Positions 1 through 6,703 of a stretch of DNA of 7,176 bases are shown piece after piece. Every line of letters begins with the position of its first letter. Position 1 is the first letter of the stretch. The translations under genes and the position numbers were made by a program. The stretch covers positions 1 to 7,176 of the forward strand of contig JADFXO010000201.1 in assembly GCA_015233485.1 (NCBI GenBank). The letters run 5' to 3'. The stretch is from Nitrospirota bacterium (lineage in GTDB: Bacteria > Nitrospirota > Thermodesulfovibrionia > Thermodesulfovibrionales > Magnetobacteriaceae). Under the pieces are notes generated by a model. That model searched no databases, had not been told where the DNA came from, and worked only from the letters and a program-made list of their open reading frames with translations.

Positions 1-1
1 G

Positions 2-373
2 ACGGGCGGTATGTCTGTGGACCCGGATGACGTAACCCCTCTTGCCGTAAGAAAACTACCCGTTACGGAAACATTTTATGGAACAGCGGTGCTTCCCGGA
101 GCGATGTTTTTGATCGGCTACATCGATGGTGCAAAGACGGCTCTACAGTCCAAACACGGAAGCCGCCATAATCGTATCCCGAATAATATCCCGATAATGT
201 GTTTGCCGGCATGTGGGATGTATAGCAAGATCACTGTGTTTGACTTAATCTTGCCCCGTGTGCTGGCCGGGCAGTTTATAGGTAGAAAGGAGCTTGCCGG
301 GATTGGCCACGGCGGGCTATGTATGAACTGTAAAGACTGTACTTTCCCTGTGTGTCCATTTGGAAAATGTTGA
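2..373 (+). CDS. Molybdopterin-binding protein, C-terminal part (5' end outside window)
   Basis: The frame is open from the first bases of the window and reads TGGMSVDPDD, the glycine-rich segment typical of the MoaB/MogA/MoeA-type molybdopterin-binding fold (MoCF_biosynth). An ATG at 11 exists, but TGG just before it belongs to the same motif, so the gene continues upstream and is only partial here. Counting from that ATG, YGTAVLPGAMF (23-33) is followed by a basic stretch (about 41-57), then PIMCLPACGMY (61-71), FDLILPRVLAG (78-87) and a Cys-rich tail from G101 to C120 with Cys at 104, 107, 110, 115 and 120. From memory, a tail of the type GGLC..C..C.FP.CPFGK is shared by a subgroup of stand-alone molybdopterin-binding proteins and could bind a metal or Fe-S cluster (inference). 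The likely role is handling molybdopterin or molybdenum cofactor in the cytoplasm; the exact reaction is unknown. The stop is TGA at 371-373. Confidence 0.8.
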   Translation, partial: TGGMSVDPDDVTPLAVRKLPVTETFYGTAVLPGAMFLIGYIDGAKTALQSKHGSRHNRIPNNIPIMCLPACGMYSKITVFDLILPRVLAGQFIGRKELAGIGHGGLCMNCKDCTFPVCPFGKC

Positions 374-438
374 GGAGTAGAACACGTTAAACCTGCCGGT
401 TGACGCCTTACAGATTATGGGGAAGGAATGTGTCCATA

Positions 439-467
439 TTGTAGAACCATTTTAATCTTTTTAATAA
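439..467 (+). promoter_or_regulatory. Candidate sigma70-type promoter for the chemoreceptor gene
   Basis: TTGTAG at 439-444 and TAATAA at 462-467 are separated by exactly 17 bases, inside a very AT-rich stretch. Transcription would start near 474 and leave a leader of about 70 bases. I looked for the flagellar sigma28 form (TAAA, about 15 bases, GCCGATAA), common for chemotaxis genes, and did not see it. This is pattern matching only, and AT-rich DNA gives such matches by chance. Confidence 0.33.
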
Positions 468-501
468 ATATATGTTGGCGTAAGTTCAACATAAAATTGT
501 T

Positions 502-519
502 AATACCTTCATAGGTATT
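502..519. repeat. Perfect inverted repeat in the chemoreceptor leader
   Basis: AATACCT (502-508) and AGGTATT (513-519) are perfect reverse complements separated by TCAT. The element sits 15 bases upstream of the Shine-Dalgarno and downstream of the candidate promoter. It could be an operator for a dimeric repressor or a small hairpin in the mRNA leader. The sequence does not decide between these. Confidence 0.45.
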
Positions 520-534
520 GTTCAGACAGACATG

Positions 535-539
535 GGAGG
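535..539 (+). promoter_or_regulatory. Shine-Dalgarno that fixes the chemoreceptor start at 544
   Basis: GGAGG lies four bases before the ATG at 544. An in-frame ATG at 532 overlaps this site and has no purine-rich site of its own upstream (the preceding bases are TTCAGACAGAC), so 544 is the better start. The spacing is slightly short. Confidence 0.6.
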
Positions 540-543
540 AAAC

Positions 544-2352
544 ATGATTTTTAATGATTTTAGCCTGAGAACCAAACTATTGTTGGGGGTAATTCTAATC
601 GTACTACTTACTTCCGCCGCGGTTACCGGTATTGCTTTTGTCGTTACGAGGGAAAAACTTAATGAAGATTTTGCGGCACGTACCATGGTCGCCGGAGAAA
701 ACATTCGAGCCATGCAAGACATAATTACCCAGAAAGTCAGGGTATGCGCGGATATCCTTTCAAGGAAACCAGAGATTGCCGACGCCGTCGCCAAGGGCGA
801 TATGGGTGGATTGCAACGGATTATGACCACAGAGTTTCAGTCGATTCATAAAATAGACGATATTATAATAACAGTCGAAATAACCAACGAAAAGGGCGTG
901 GTTATAATGAGAGGACACAATCCCGGGAAAAAAGGAGACGACAAATCCAAGGTTCCAATGATAAGGGATGCCCTTTCCGGTAAGGTTGTACATGGACTGC
1001 ACGTATCCATTACAACCCATGAGATGAATTGGGACGCTATCTATCCGTTAATATTGGGCGATAAGATAGTTGGTACAGTAAAAGTCGGAGCCTATGTGAG
1101 GAAAGAAACAGCGGAATACTTAAAGAAAGTGGCGAACACCGAGATAATCCTGTTTTTTGGAAGTAAAACTAATGCGGCGACGTTTCAGGGTGCCGAGGAA
1201 TATTCCCTTCCCGATAATATCATGCGCAAGTTGAAGCCGGGAGAAATGGCGCAGGAAATAGTTACGATAGGAAAGGAAAAATATAACATAGCGCTGATTC
1301 CCCTGATAGGTTATGAAGGCGAGGTGGAAGGAGCGTTGGCTGGGGTCATATCACGAGTCCCACTCGAAAAGAACATGTCATCACTACTTTTTAACTTGTC
1401 AATATCATGTATTGTATGCATGTTTTTTGTGCTTCTCCCCGCGATTTTTCTTATCAATAAAGTTGCGGGATACCTGTGTTGTATTTCCGAGGGATTGGGG
1501 AGGATATCAAATGGTGATTTGGATGTGCCTATAGTTCATTACCGGGGTAGGGATGAGATAGGCGCGCTGGTCGGCAGCATGAATACCATGACAGAGAAAC
1601 TGAGCGGTATAGTAGCCGGCGTGAAGACGGCGTCAGATCACGTATTTGCCGGAAGCGGCGAGTTAAGTTCAAGCGCCGGCCAGCTTTCGGAAGGTGCAAC
1701 AGAACAGGCGGCGGCGGTGGAAGAGGCATCGTCGTCAATGGAGGAAATGGCATCAAACATCAGGCAAAGCGCAGACAACGCGCAGCAGACGGAGCGCATA
1801 TCGTCCAAGGCCTCGGGGGATGCACAGCAAGGCGGCAAGGCGGTTGCAGAGGTCGTAGACGCAATGAAGCAGATAGCCGGCAAGATATCGATAATCGAGG
1901 AGATAGCCAGGCAGACAAACCTGTTGGCTTTGAATGCTGCGATAGAGGCGGCGCGCGCGGGTGAACACGGCAAGGGGTTTGCGGTTGTGGCCTCGGAGGT
2001 CAGGAAACTTGCCGAGCGCAGCCAGAAGGCGGCTGGCGAGATAAGCCAGCTTTCCTCGTCGAGCGTAAGCATAGCCGAGAGTGCCGGCGAAATGCTTGAA
2101 AAGATGGTTCCGGATATACGGAAAACGGCGGAACTCGTGCAAGAGATAAGTGCGGCCTCTGCGGAACAAAACACAGGGGCTGAACAGATAAACAAGGCAC
2201 TTCAGCAGCTTGATCAGGTTATACAGCAAAACGCCTCCGCCTCTGAAGAGATTGCTTCAAAGTCCAATGAACTTTCCTCACAGGCGCGGCAACTGCAGAA
2301 CGCTGTATCGTTCTTTAAGGATAAACGGACAAAAAACAAATTCCTCCGGTAG
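544..2352 (+). CDS. Methyl-accepting chemotaxis protein (transmembrane chemoreceptor)
   Basis: This 602-residue inner-membrane receptor senses a ligand in the periplasm and controls CheA kinase through CheW. In order: a short cytoplasmic start; TM1 at about 12-34; a periplasmic sensor region at about 35-277, probably Cache-like (it contains GTVKVGAY, but the family is not certain); TM2 at about 280-308; a HAMP linker at about 309-360 with DEIGAL at 337-342; and a helical signalling domain at about 370-595. The hairpin tip, from EEIARQTNLLALNAAIEAAR (starting at 452) through GKGFAVVASEVRKLAE, is intact and matches the universal CheA/CheW contact region. Glu/Gln- and Ala-rich flanking helices offer methylation sites. 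There is no C-terminal NWETF-like CheR-docking pentapeptide; the protein ends in a basic tail. TM2 and its exit contain four Cys (289, 292, 312, 313). The ligand cannot be inferred. The gene appears to be monocistronic, with a promoter upstream and a palindrome 10 bases after the stop. An alternative start at 532 would add four residues. Confidence 0.95.
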   Translation: MIFNDFSLRTKLLLGVILIVLLTSAAVTGIAFVVTREKLNEDFAARTMVAGENIRAMQDIITQKVRVCADILSRKPEIADAVAKGDMGGLQRIMTTEFQSIHKIDDIIITVEITNEKGVVIMRGHNPGKKGDDKSKVPMIRDALSGKVVHGLHVSITTHEMNWDAIYPLILGDKIVGTVKVGAYVRKETAEYLKKVANTEIILFFGSKTNAATFQGAEEYSLPDNIMRKLKPGEMAQEIVTIGKEKYNIALIPLIGYEGEVEGALAGVISRVPLEKNMSSLLFNLSISCIVCMFFVLLPAIFLINKVAGYLCCISEGLGRISNGDLDVPIVHYRGRDEIGALVGSMNTMTEKLSGIVAGVKTASDHVFAGSGELSSSAGQLSEGATEQAAAVEEASSSMEEMASNIRQSADNAQQTERISSKASGDAQQGGKAVAEVVDAMKQIAGKISIIEEIARQTNLLALNAAIEAARAGEHGKGFAVVASEVRKLAERSQKAAGEISQLSSSSVSIAESAGEMLEKMVPDIRKTAELVQEISAASAEQNTGAEQINKALQQLDQVIQQNASASEEIASKSNELSSQARQLQNAVSFFKDKRTKNKFLR

Positions 2353-2362
2353 GGTGCCCGAT

Positions 2363-2451
2363 AATAACTTGTTGAAAAACAAAGAAAAAACCACTACGCG
2401 AGAGGTGTAAGCCGCTGCATGGCTTTTTTCTCCGTTTTCCAACAAGTTATT
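2363..2451. terminator. Long imperfect palindrome between convergent genes, probable bidirectional terminator
   Basis: The outer arms 2363-2380 and 2434-2451 pair over 18 positions with one mismatch. The inner arms continue: AGAAAAAA (2383-2390) pairs with TTTTTTCT (2424-2431), and CCA (2391-2393) with TGG (2420-2422) after a one-base bulge, leaving a loop of 26 bases. T-runs at 2424-2429 on the + strand and opposite the A-runs at 2376-2390 on the - strand give termination-like features in both directions. A competing small hairpin, AAGCC (2409-2413) with GGCTT (2421-2425), leads straight into the T-run and looks like a weak intrinsic terminator for the chemoreceptor. The size and near-perfect ends would also fit a small dispersed palindromic repeat (MITE- or REP-like). 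Deciding requires copies elsewhere in the genome. Confidence 0.6.
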
Positions 2452-2532
2452 TCCCGCTACGATAAAATGAGAACTGTTAAAAAAATAAGACAAAAATACC
2501 ACCTATCAAAAATGGGGTTTACACAAATAACT

Positions 2533-2561
2533 TGACACTCCCTGACACTCCCAAAAGTGTC
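2533..2561. repeat. Tandem 10-bp repeat with overlapping hairpin
   Basis: TGACACTCCC occurs twice back to back (2533-2542 and 2543-2552). The second copy also forms a hairpin: GACACT (2544-2549) pairs with AGTGTC (2556-2561) around a six-base loop. It lies 74-102 bases beyond the end of the SWIM gene, between convergent genes. It lacks a T-run on either side, so it is not a typical intrinsic terminator. It could be a protein-binding site or the scar of a mobile-element end. Confidence 0.5.
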
Positions 2562-2634
2562 GTTGTTATGAGCGTTATGTACAACCCGGTATCTGATTGC
2601 ATCAGTTGTAGTAGTTACTCACCCACAAGACTTT

Positions 2635-3474
2635 TTACATCGATGCTCTGTTCTTTGTTCTGATTTGGGCATATATCTGTTCCATTACTTCAACGAATGA
2701 GTTGTCTATATCCCAAAAAGCCGGATAATCTCCTTGTTTTTTTATTAATACGGCAGATACCCCAGAACTTGATATTGGCTCTATCGCTTGCGGCAGCATT
2801 TTTTCACCTCTCCAAAACTCTTTTATGCTTAAAGAATCTTTAATTTCTTCCGTTGCCGGTTCCGTATAATAAGTATCCGCCTCTTCAAGCATAGGTTCCT
2901 TCTTATCTAACTCCTCAGATAATAACTTGCCAAGAGGGGATTTTCTTAGTTCCGTTTGAAGGTCAATCCTTGACAATCCACGGAGCTCGAACATCAAAAA
3001 GGGATCGTTGTCAAGCTCCGAGGCTACAAGATAATAGACGCCTGCTATGTGCTTACAAGGATTTGCCCAATCAGGACAAGAACATTCCGTCTTAATATCC
3101 TTTTCATTATGCGGTAACAGGTGAAGCGCCATCTCTGAGAAGACGGTCTCAATATTGTCCGGCATCTCGTTCATAAGAAGTTTTGCCACAAAACCAGCCC
3201 TTACGGATATCGTATTTATCACTTTAGACCATTTTTCTTTGGATATTTTTGTTATTTCAATAGATGTCTGGTATTTTGGCTCCTTATATACCCCAAAATA
3301 TGGATTTATGGAACCTCTCACCGTTGCTGTTACCTGGCCGTTGTCAATCTGATATTTGAGTATCTTCCCACCACGAGCATAACTGCGTCCCCTGCCGAGC
3401 CTTGCATCGTCTGTGAACTCCTCAAGAGCCTCAATAAACCGCTTGCCCCACCACGTTCTGCTAAACACTGCCAT
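2635..3474 (-). CDS. SWIM zinc-finger protein, partner of the SNF2 helicase
   Basis: This 279-residue protein is a stand-alone SWIM-domain protein. The zinc-binding motif CxCxnCxH is complete: Cys131, Cys133, Cys140 and His142 (CSCPDWANPCKH). The N-terminus has the family signature FSRTWWGKRFIEALE (4-18) and the basic GRGRSYARGGK (27-37), followed by a beta-rich segment through about 75. The C-terminal half is acidic and ends with a helix like those of other family members, so the protein looks full length. SWIM domains are thought to bind DNA or proteins. In bacteria this type is typically encoded beside an SNF2 ATPase (YwqB beside YwqA in Bacillus), and it probably acts as that enzyme's accessory subunit in the cytoplasm. 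Its ATG shares one base with the helicase stop (TAATG), and GGAG (3483-3486) lies eight bases upstream inside the helicase gene, so translation is probably coupled. The process served is not known from the sequence. Confidence 0.92.
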   Translation of the reverse strand: MAVFSRTWWGKRFIEALEEFTDDARLGRGRSYARGGKILKYQIDNGQVTATVRGSINPYFGVYKEPKYQTSIEITKISKEKWSKVINTISVRAGFVAKLLMNEMPDNIETVFSEMALHLLPHNEKDIKTECSCPDWANPCKHIAGVYYLVASELDNDPFLMFELRGLSRIDLQTELRKSPLGKLLSEELDKKEPMLEEADTYYTEPATEEIKDSLSIKEFWRGEKMLPQAIEPISSSGVSAVLIKKQGDYPAFWDIDNSFVEVMEQIYAQIRTKNRASM

Positions 3475-6400
3475 TACTCTGTCTCCATTATTGAACTTTG
3501 ATTAAGCGATATCAATTTTTTAAATGCCTCGTTGTCTAGCTCCGTCAGCCATGACTCATCTGTACCTATAATTGACGACGATATCCTCTTTTTGTCCTCT
3601 ATCATGCTGTCTATCCGCTCCTCAAGGGTTCCTATGGTTACAAACTTGTGGGCAAAGACATTCTTCTTCTGTCCTATTCTAAACACCCTGTCAGTTGCCT
3701 GGTCCTCTACAGCCGGATTCCACCACCTGTCAAAGTGAAAAACATGCGTTGCCTTTGTTAATGTTATTCCAACACCACCAGCCTTGAGAGATAGTACAAA
3801 CACTGAAGGTTCTGTTTCTTTGTCCTGAAACTCGTCAATCATTTGCTCACGCTTTGTCCTGCTCGTCCCACCATGAATATAATAGGTGCTGTAATGAAAC
3901 GTCTTTCTTATATAACCTACAATGGCGTCGCAGATTTCCCTGAACTGGCTGAAGACTAAAAGGCTCTCCCCACTTTCTATCACCTCTTCAATCATCTCAG
4001 AGAGGCGGCTCAGTTTATGAGACCTCTCTTTGGTAAACTCGCTGTCATCCTGAAGGAACTGCATCGGGTGGTTACAAATCTGTTTGAGTTTCATAAGAGT
4101 CGAAAGAATCAAGCCCTTTCTCTGAATGCCCTCACTATCTTCTATCTGTTGCTCCACATCCCTGACGACTGCTTCATACAGAGATGCCTGCTCTTTGGTC
4201 AGGTTACAGTAAATCTTTTGTTCTACCTTATCAGGCAGGTCTTTTATAATCTCCTTATCCGTCTTTACCCTGCGAAGGATAAATGGTTCTACGAGTTTTC
4301 TTAATATATTCGATTTTGTGAGGTCGTTTTCCTTCTGGATTGGGACTTCAAATACATTCTTGAACTGTCCAGTTGTGCCAAGATACCCTGGGCTCAAGAA
4401 GTTAAATATAGACCACAGGTCTAATAAGCGGTTTTCGATTGGCGTGCCGGTTAAGGCCACACGGTGCTGCGCCTGTAATTTTAACACCGCTTTCGTTTGG
4501 GATGATTTGGGATTCTTTATGTTCTGAGCCTCGTCCACTACAATCCTCTTCCATTTTAACGCACTCAGCAGTTTCTCATCCCTCCTTGCCAGTGAAAATG
4601 ACGATATAACCATGTCATATTTCTCACATTCCGCTTTAAAATCGTCTATCTGCTTAACTCTTTTACTGCCGTGGTGAATCAATACCTTTAACTGCGGGGC
4701 AAATTTCTGTACCTCCTTCTCCCAGTTTCCAAGCACTGAGGTAGGAGCTATCAATAATGTTGGCTCAGTTTTACTATGTGGCTGTCTCTCTCTGAGCATC
4801 AGAGCAATTATCTGTATAGTCTTACCCAAGCCCATATCATCTGCGAGGCATGGATTCAGTCCAAGCCTTTGGAGATATTCAAGCCATGAAACTCCCCTTA
4901 TCTGATATTGCCGCAGGGTTCCATTAAAATTGGCTGGCTGTTCAACCATCTCTAATCTACTCTTGTCATATAAACCTGAAAGCATGTCAGATATTGCCTT
5001 ATCATGTTCAAAGTCAATATCGTCTTCTGAGGTTGAAGACATTTTTATCATGTCCATCAGGCCAATTTCAGGGTTGTCTCTGCTATGGGATTGCCAGAAG
5101 TCAAGCATTTCCTGCATCTTATCCCTGTCAAGCTCCATCCATTGTCCCCTGAATTTAACCAAAGGTGACTTGGCCCTTATCAGCTCACTCCACTCTTTTT
5201 CAGTTACTGCCTGGTTGCCTATCGAAAGTTCATACTGATAGTTTAGAATGGTGTTTAAACTAAAGTATCCTGTTGCCGCTTTTTCAGCCGGTATAGAAGT
5301 CTTTAAGCGAATCTTTGCCTTCTTACGTCCTTTAGGTGTCCACCAGGCTGGAACTATCACCTTATATCCTGAGTCTTCCAGCACCCACGCGCTTTCTTTC
5401 AGAAAGTCATAAGCCTCGAATGTTTGCAGCCGTATCCCAACGGGCTTATCAGTCTGGAGTCCATCCCATATCTTTGGATACATTCGGGCCGCATAGCCAA
5501 GGTTAAGCAGTAAGGACTTCTCAATATCTGTCCCAAATTGATTTATTATCGTTTTGTTTTTCTTTTTAGAAAGTTCCCAATATTCTGATAAGGCCAGTTT
5601 AAGAGAAGGATCCTGTCCCGATGATATTATAAAACTGACAAACCATGCATCTTTTTCGTTTTCAGACTCAGTGAGTTTAAAACACAGATTAAATCCAACG
5701 TCATTGGAGGTTACCGCGAACTTGTTCTTCCAGTTCAGCCATTTCTTATAATCATCCAATGCCTTTTCCGATTGTATTGGCACTATAGCCGTACCGGCTC
5801 CAACATTTACGCATTGATTAATAAATGTTCCTGCGGTCTGTTTATCAATCTGGTTTGAAAAGGGCGTGCGGCTTATTATTTCATGGAGCATATTTTCCGA
5901 AAAATGGCGTAGGAGGTCTTCCTTTGAATAAAACCGTACTTGTTTTCTCTTTATATTGGCCCCGGCAAGGCATACGGCAGGCATGTGTATCAAGTATTTT
6001 TCAATAATCGCCTCGTATTGCTCGGATATTATTTCCCATACAGGGTAGATTTCAAATCCTTTATTCTTTTTTTTGCCTGTCGCTGGTGGCTTCCTAAGCT
6101 TTAATGCTGGTATATATTGATCTTTAATGATGATTTCTTTCAATGATCCCGTGTAGTGGTACCAAAAGAGCAAATCGGTGCCTATCTGTATATCTGATGA
6201 GTAAAGGGCGATGAAATGGATGTCGTTTATTGCCTTTATCGGATTGAGGAGTTGGTAGCAGCATATCTGCCATTGAATAAACTTACAGGTTTCCGGGGCT
6301 TGCATTCCCTGATATTTCATCATATCATATGAGGGAAGAGGCATCCCGTCGCTTGAGGGTAATGTGAATATCTTATCTGCAACTATATCGTTTAAATATG

Positions 6401-6602
6401 TCCTTCTACCTTCTGTTTTTATCCCTGTGACCTGATCCACAAATTTAACAAGATCAGCCCTTGGCAGATGCATTGGATGAATATCGTCTTTTCCACTTTT
6501 TTTCTTGTTTATTACATTCGTCTCAACCCATAGATAAAAAGCACCTGGCCGGATAAATCCATTGTCATTGTATGGTATCCATGTACCGTGCAGTATGTTC
6601 AT
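3474..6602 (-). CDS. SNF2-family DNA-dependent ATPase/helicase-like protein
   Basis: This is a bacterial SNF2 ATPase of 1042 residues from the ATG at 6602, a usual length for the family. All the main superfamily-2 motifs are intact: DDMGLGKT (588-595, Walker A, Lys594), APTSVLGNW (619-627), DEAQ (690-693, Walker B), LTGTP (717-721), VFSQF (883-887), GGVGITLT (942-949) and DQATDRVFRIGQ (967-978). Ahead of the motor is the bacterial SNF2-associated region with KFRGQWMELD ending near 492; the first 450 or so residues are less conserved and otherwise unassigned. Proteins of this class use ATP to translocate on duplex DNA and remodel bound proteins rather than to unwind strands. The start is debatable. 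The frame is open to a TTG at 6716 (1080 residues), but that start has no Shine-Dalgarno, overlaps a TATAAT box, and adds 38 residues before MNILHGTWIP, which resembles the usual start of the family. The gene is first in an operon with the SWIM gene. Confidence 0.93.
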   Translation of the reverse strand: MNILHGTWIPYNDNGFIRPGAFYLWVETNVINKKKSGKDDIHPMHLPRADLVKFVDQVTGIKTEGRRTYLNDIVADKIFTLPSSDGMPLPSYDMMKYQGMQAPETCKFIQWQICCYQLLNPIKAINDIHFIALYSSDIQIGTDLLFWYHYTGSLKEIIIKDQYIPALKLRKPPATGKKKNKGFEIYPVWEIISEQYEAIIEKYLIHMPAVCLAGANIKRKQVRFYSKEDLLRHFSENMLHEIISRTPFSNQIDKQTAGTFINQCVNVGAGTAIVPIQSEKALDDYKKWLNWKNKFAVTSNDVGFNLCFKLTESENEKDAWFVSFIISSGQDPSLKLALSEYWELSKKKNKTIINQFGTDIEKSLLLNLGYAARMYPKIWDGLQTDKPVGIRLQTFEAYDFLKESAWVLEDSGYKVIVPAWWTPKGRKKAKIRLKTSIPAEKAATGYFSLNTILNYQYELSIGNQAVTEKEWSELIRAKSPLVKFRGQWMELDRDKMQEMLDFWQSHSRDNPEIGLMDMIKMSSTSEDDIDFEHDKAISDMLSGLYDKSRLEMVEQPANFNGTLRQYQIRGVSWLEYLQRLGLNPCLADDMGLGKTIQIIALMLRERQPHSKTEPTLLIAPTSVLGNWEKEVQKFAPQLKVLIHHGSKRVKQIDDFKAECEKYDMVISSFSLARRDEKLLSALKWKRIVVDEAQNIKNPKSSQTKAVLKLQAQHRVALTGTPIENRLLDLWSIFNFLSPGYLGTTGQFKNVFEVPIQKENDLTKSNILRKLVEPFILRRVKTDKEIIKDLPDKVEQKIYCNLTKEQASLYEAVVRDVEQQIEDSEGIQRKGLILSTLMKLKQICNHPMQFLQDDSEFTKERSHKLSRLSEMIEEVIESGESLLVFSQFREICDAIVGYIRKTFHYSTYYIHGGTSRTKREQMIDEFQDKETEPSVFVLSLKAGGVGITLTKATHVFHFDRWWNPAVEDQATDRVFRIGQKKNVFAHKFVTIGTLEERIDSMIEDKKRISSSIIGTDESWLTELDNEAFKKLISLNQSSIMETE
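3483..3486 (-). promoter_or_regulatory. Shine-Dalgarno of the SWIM gene inside the helicase 3' end
   Basis: On the - strand GGAG is followed by eight bases and then the ATG at 3474. It lies within the last codons of the helicase, which suits re-initiation by ribosomes finishing the upstream gene. No promoter is needed between the two genes, and I see none. Confidence 0.6.
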
Positions 6603-6655
6603 CTTTGCGTCTCTATAAACCACCCAAGAGCGGCACAGATTGTAAGCATTTTCAT
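6599..6655 (-). other. Short upstream ORF in the helicase leader, possible leader peptide
   Basis: Between the -10 box and the helicase ATG the - strand contains an 18-codon ORF, MKMLTICAALGWFIETQR. Its TGA (6601-6599) overlaps the helicase ATG (6602-6600) as ATGA, an arrangement seen in translational coupling. A good Shine-Dalgarno (AAGGAG, 6670-6675) lies 14 bases upstream of its first ATG, longer than ideal; an ATT at 6667 in the same frame would be too close. The helicase ATG itself has only a weak GAG eight bases upstream. The ORF may be chance, and if the helicase really starts at TTG 6716 it would be an out-of-frame shadow. Confidence 0.25.
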
Positions 6656-6690
6656 AATCAGGTAAATGTCTCCTTCTTAAAAGCTGCTGT

Positions 6691-6699
6691 ATTATAGCA
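6691..6699 (-). promoter_or_regulatory. Extended -10 promoter for the SNF2-SWIM operon
   Basis: The - strand reads TGCTATAAT, a consensus -10 hexamer (6691-6696) preceded by the TGn extension. Transcription would begin near 6684, about 80 bases before the ATG at 6602. A TTGACA lies only eight bases upstream of the -10 (6705-6710), too close to be its -35, and no good hexamer is found at 16-18 bases, so the promoter would rely on the extended -10. The spacer and any -35 region overlap the edge of the transposase remnant, so insertion or deletion there may have changed the original upstream region. Confidence 0.5.
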
Positions 6700-6703
6700 T
6701 TTT

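Noticed and set aside
1638..2229. Long open frames on the - strand opposite the chemoreceptor signalling domain
   Set aside because: They are antisense shadows of a GC-rich, strongly conserved coding region and have no recognisable domains or start signals of their own.
2467..2535. Short + strand ORF of 22 codons starting ATGAGAACTGTT between the convergent genes
   Set aside because: No Shine-Dalgarno upstream, no recognisable sequence, and it runs into the repeat region. Probably chance.
2532..2569. TTGACA at 2532-2537 as the -35 of a + strand promoter
   Set aside because: No -10-like hexamer lies 16-18 bases downstream (that interval reads AAAAGTGTCG), and no + strand gene follows.
2580..2610. 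Interrupted palindrome CTGAT-TGC-ATCAG with outer TACAA/TTGTA arms downstream of the SWIM gene
   Set aside because: The stem is short, broken by an eight-base bulge, and has no T-run on the - strand, so I do not call it a terminator.
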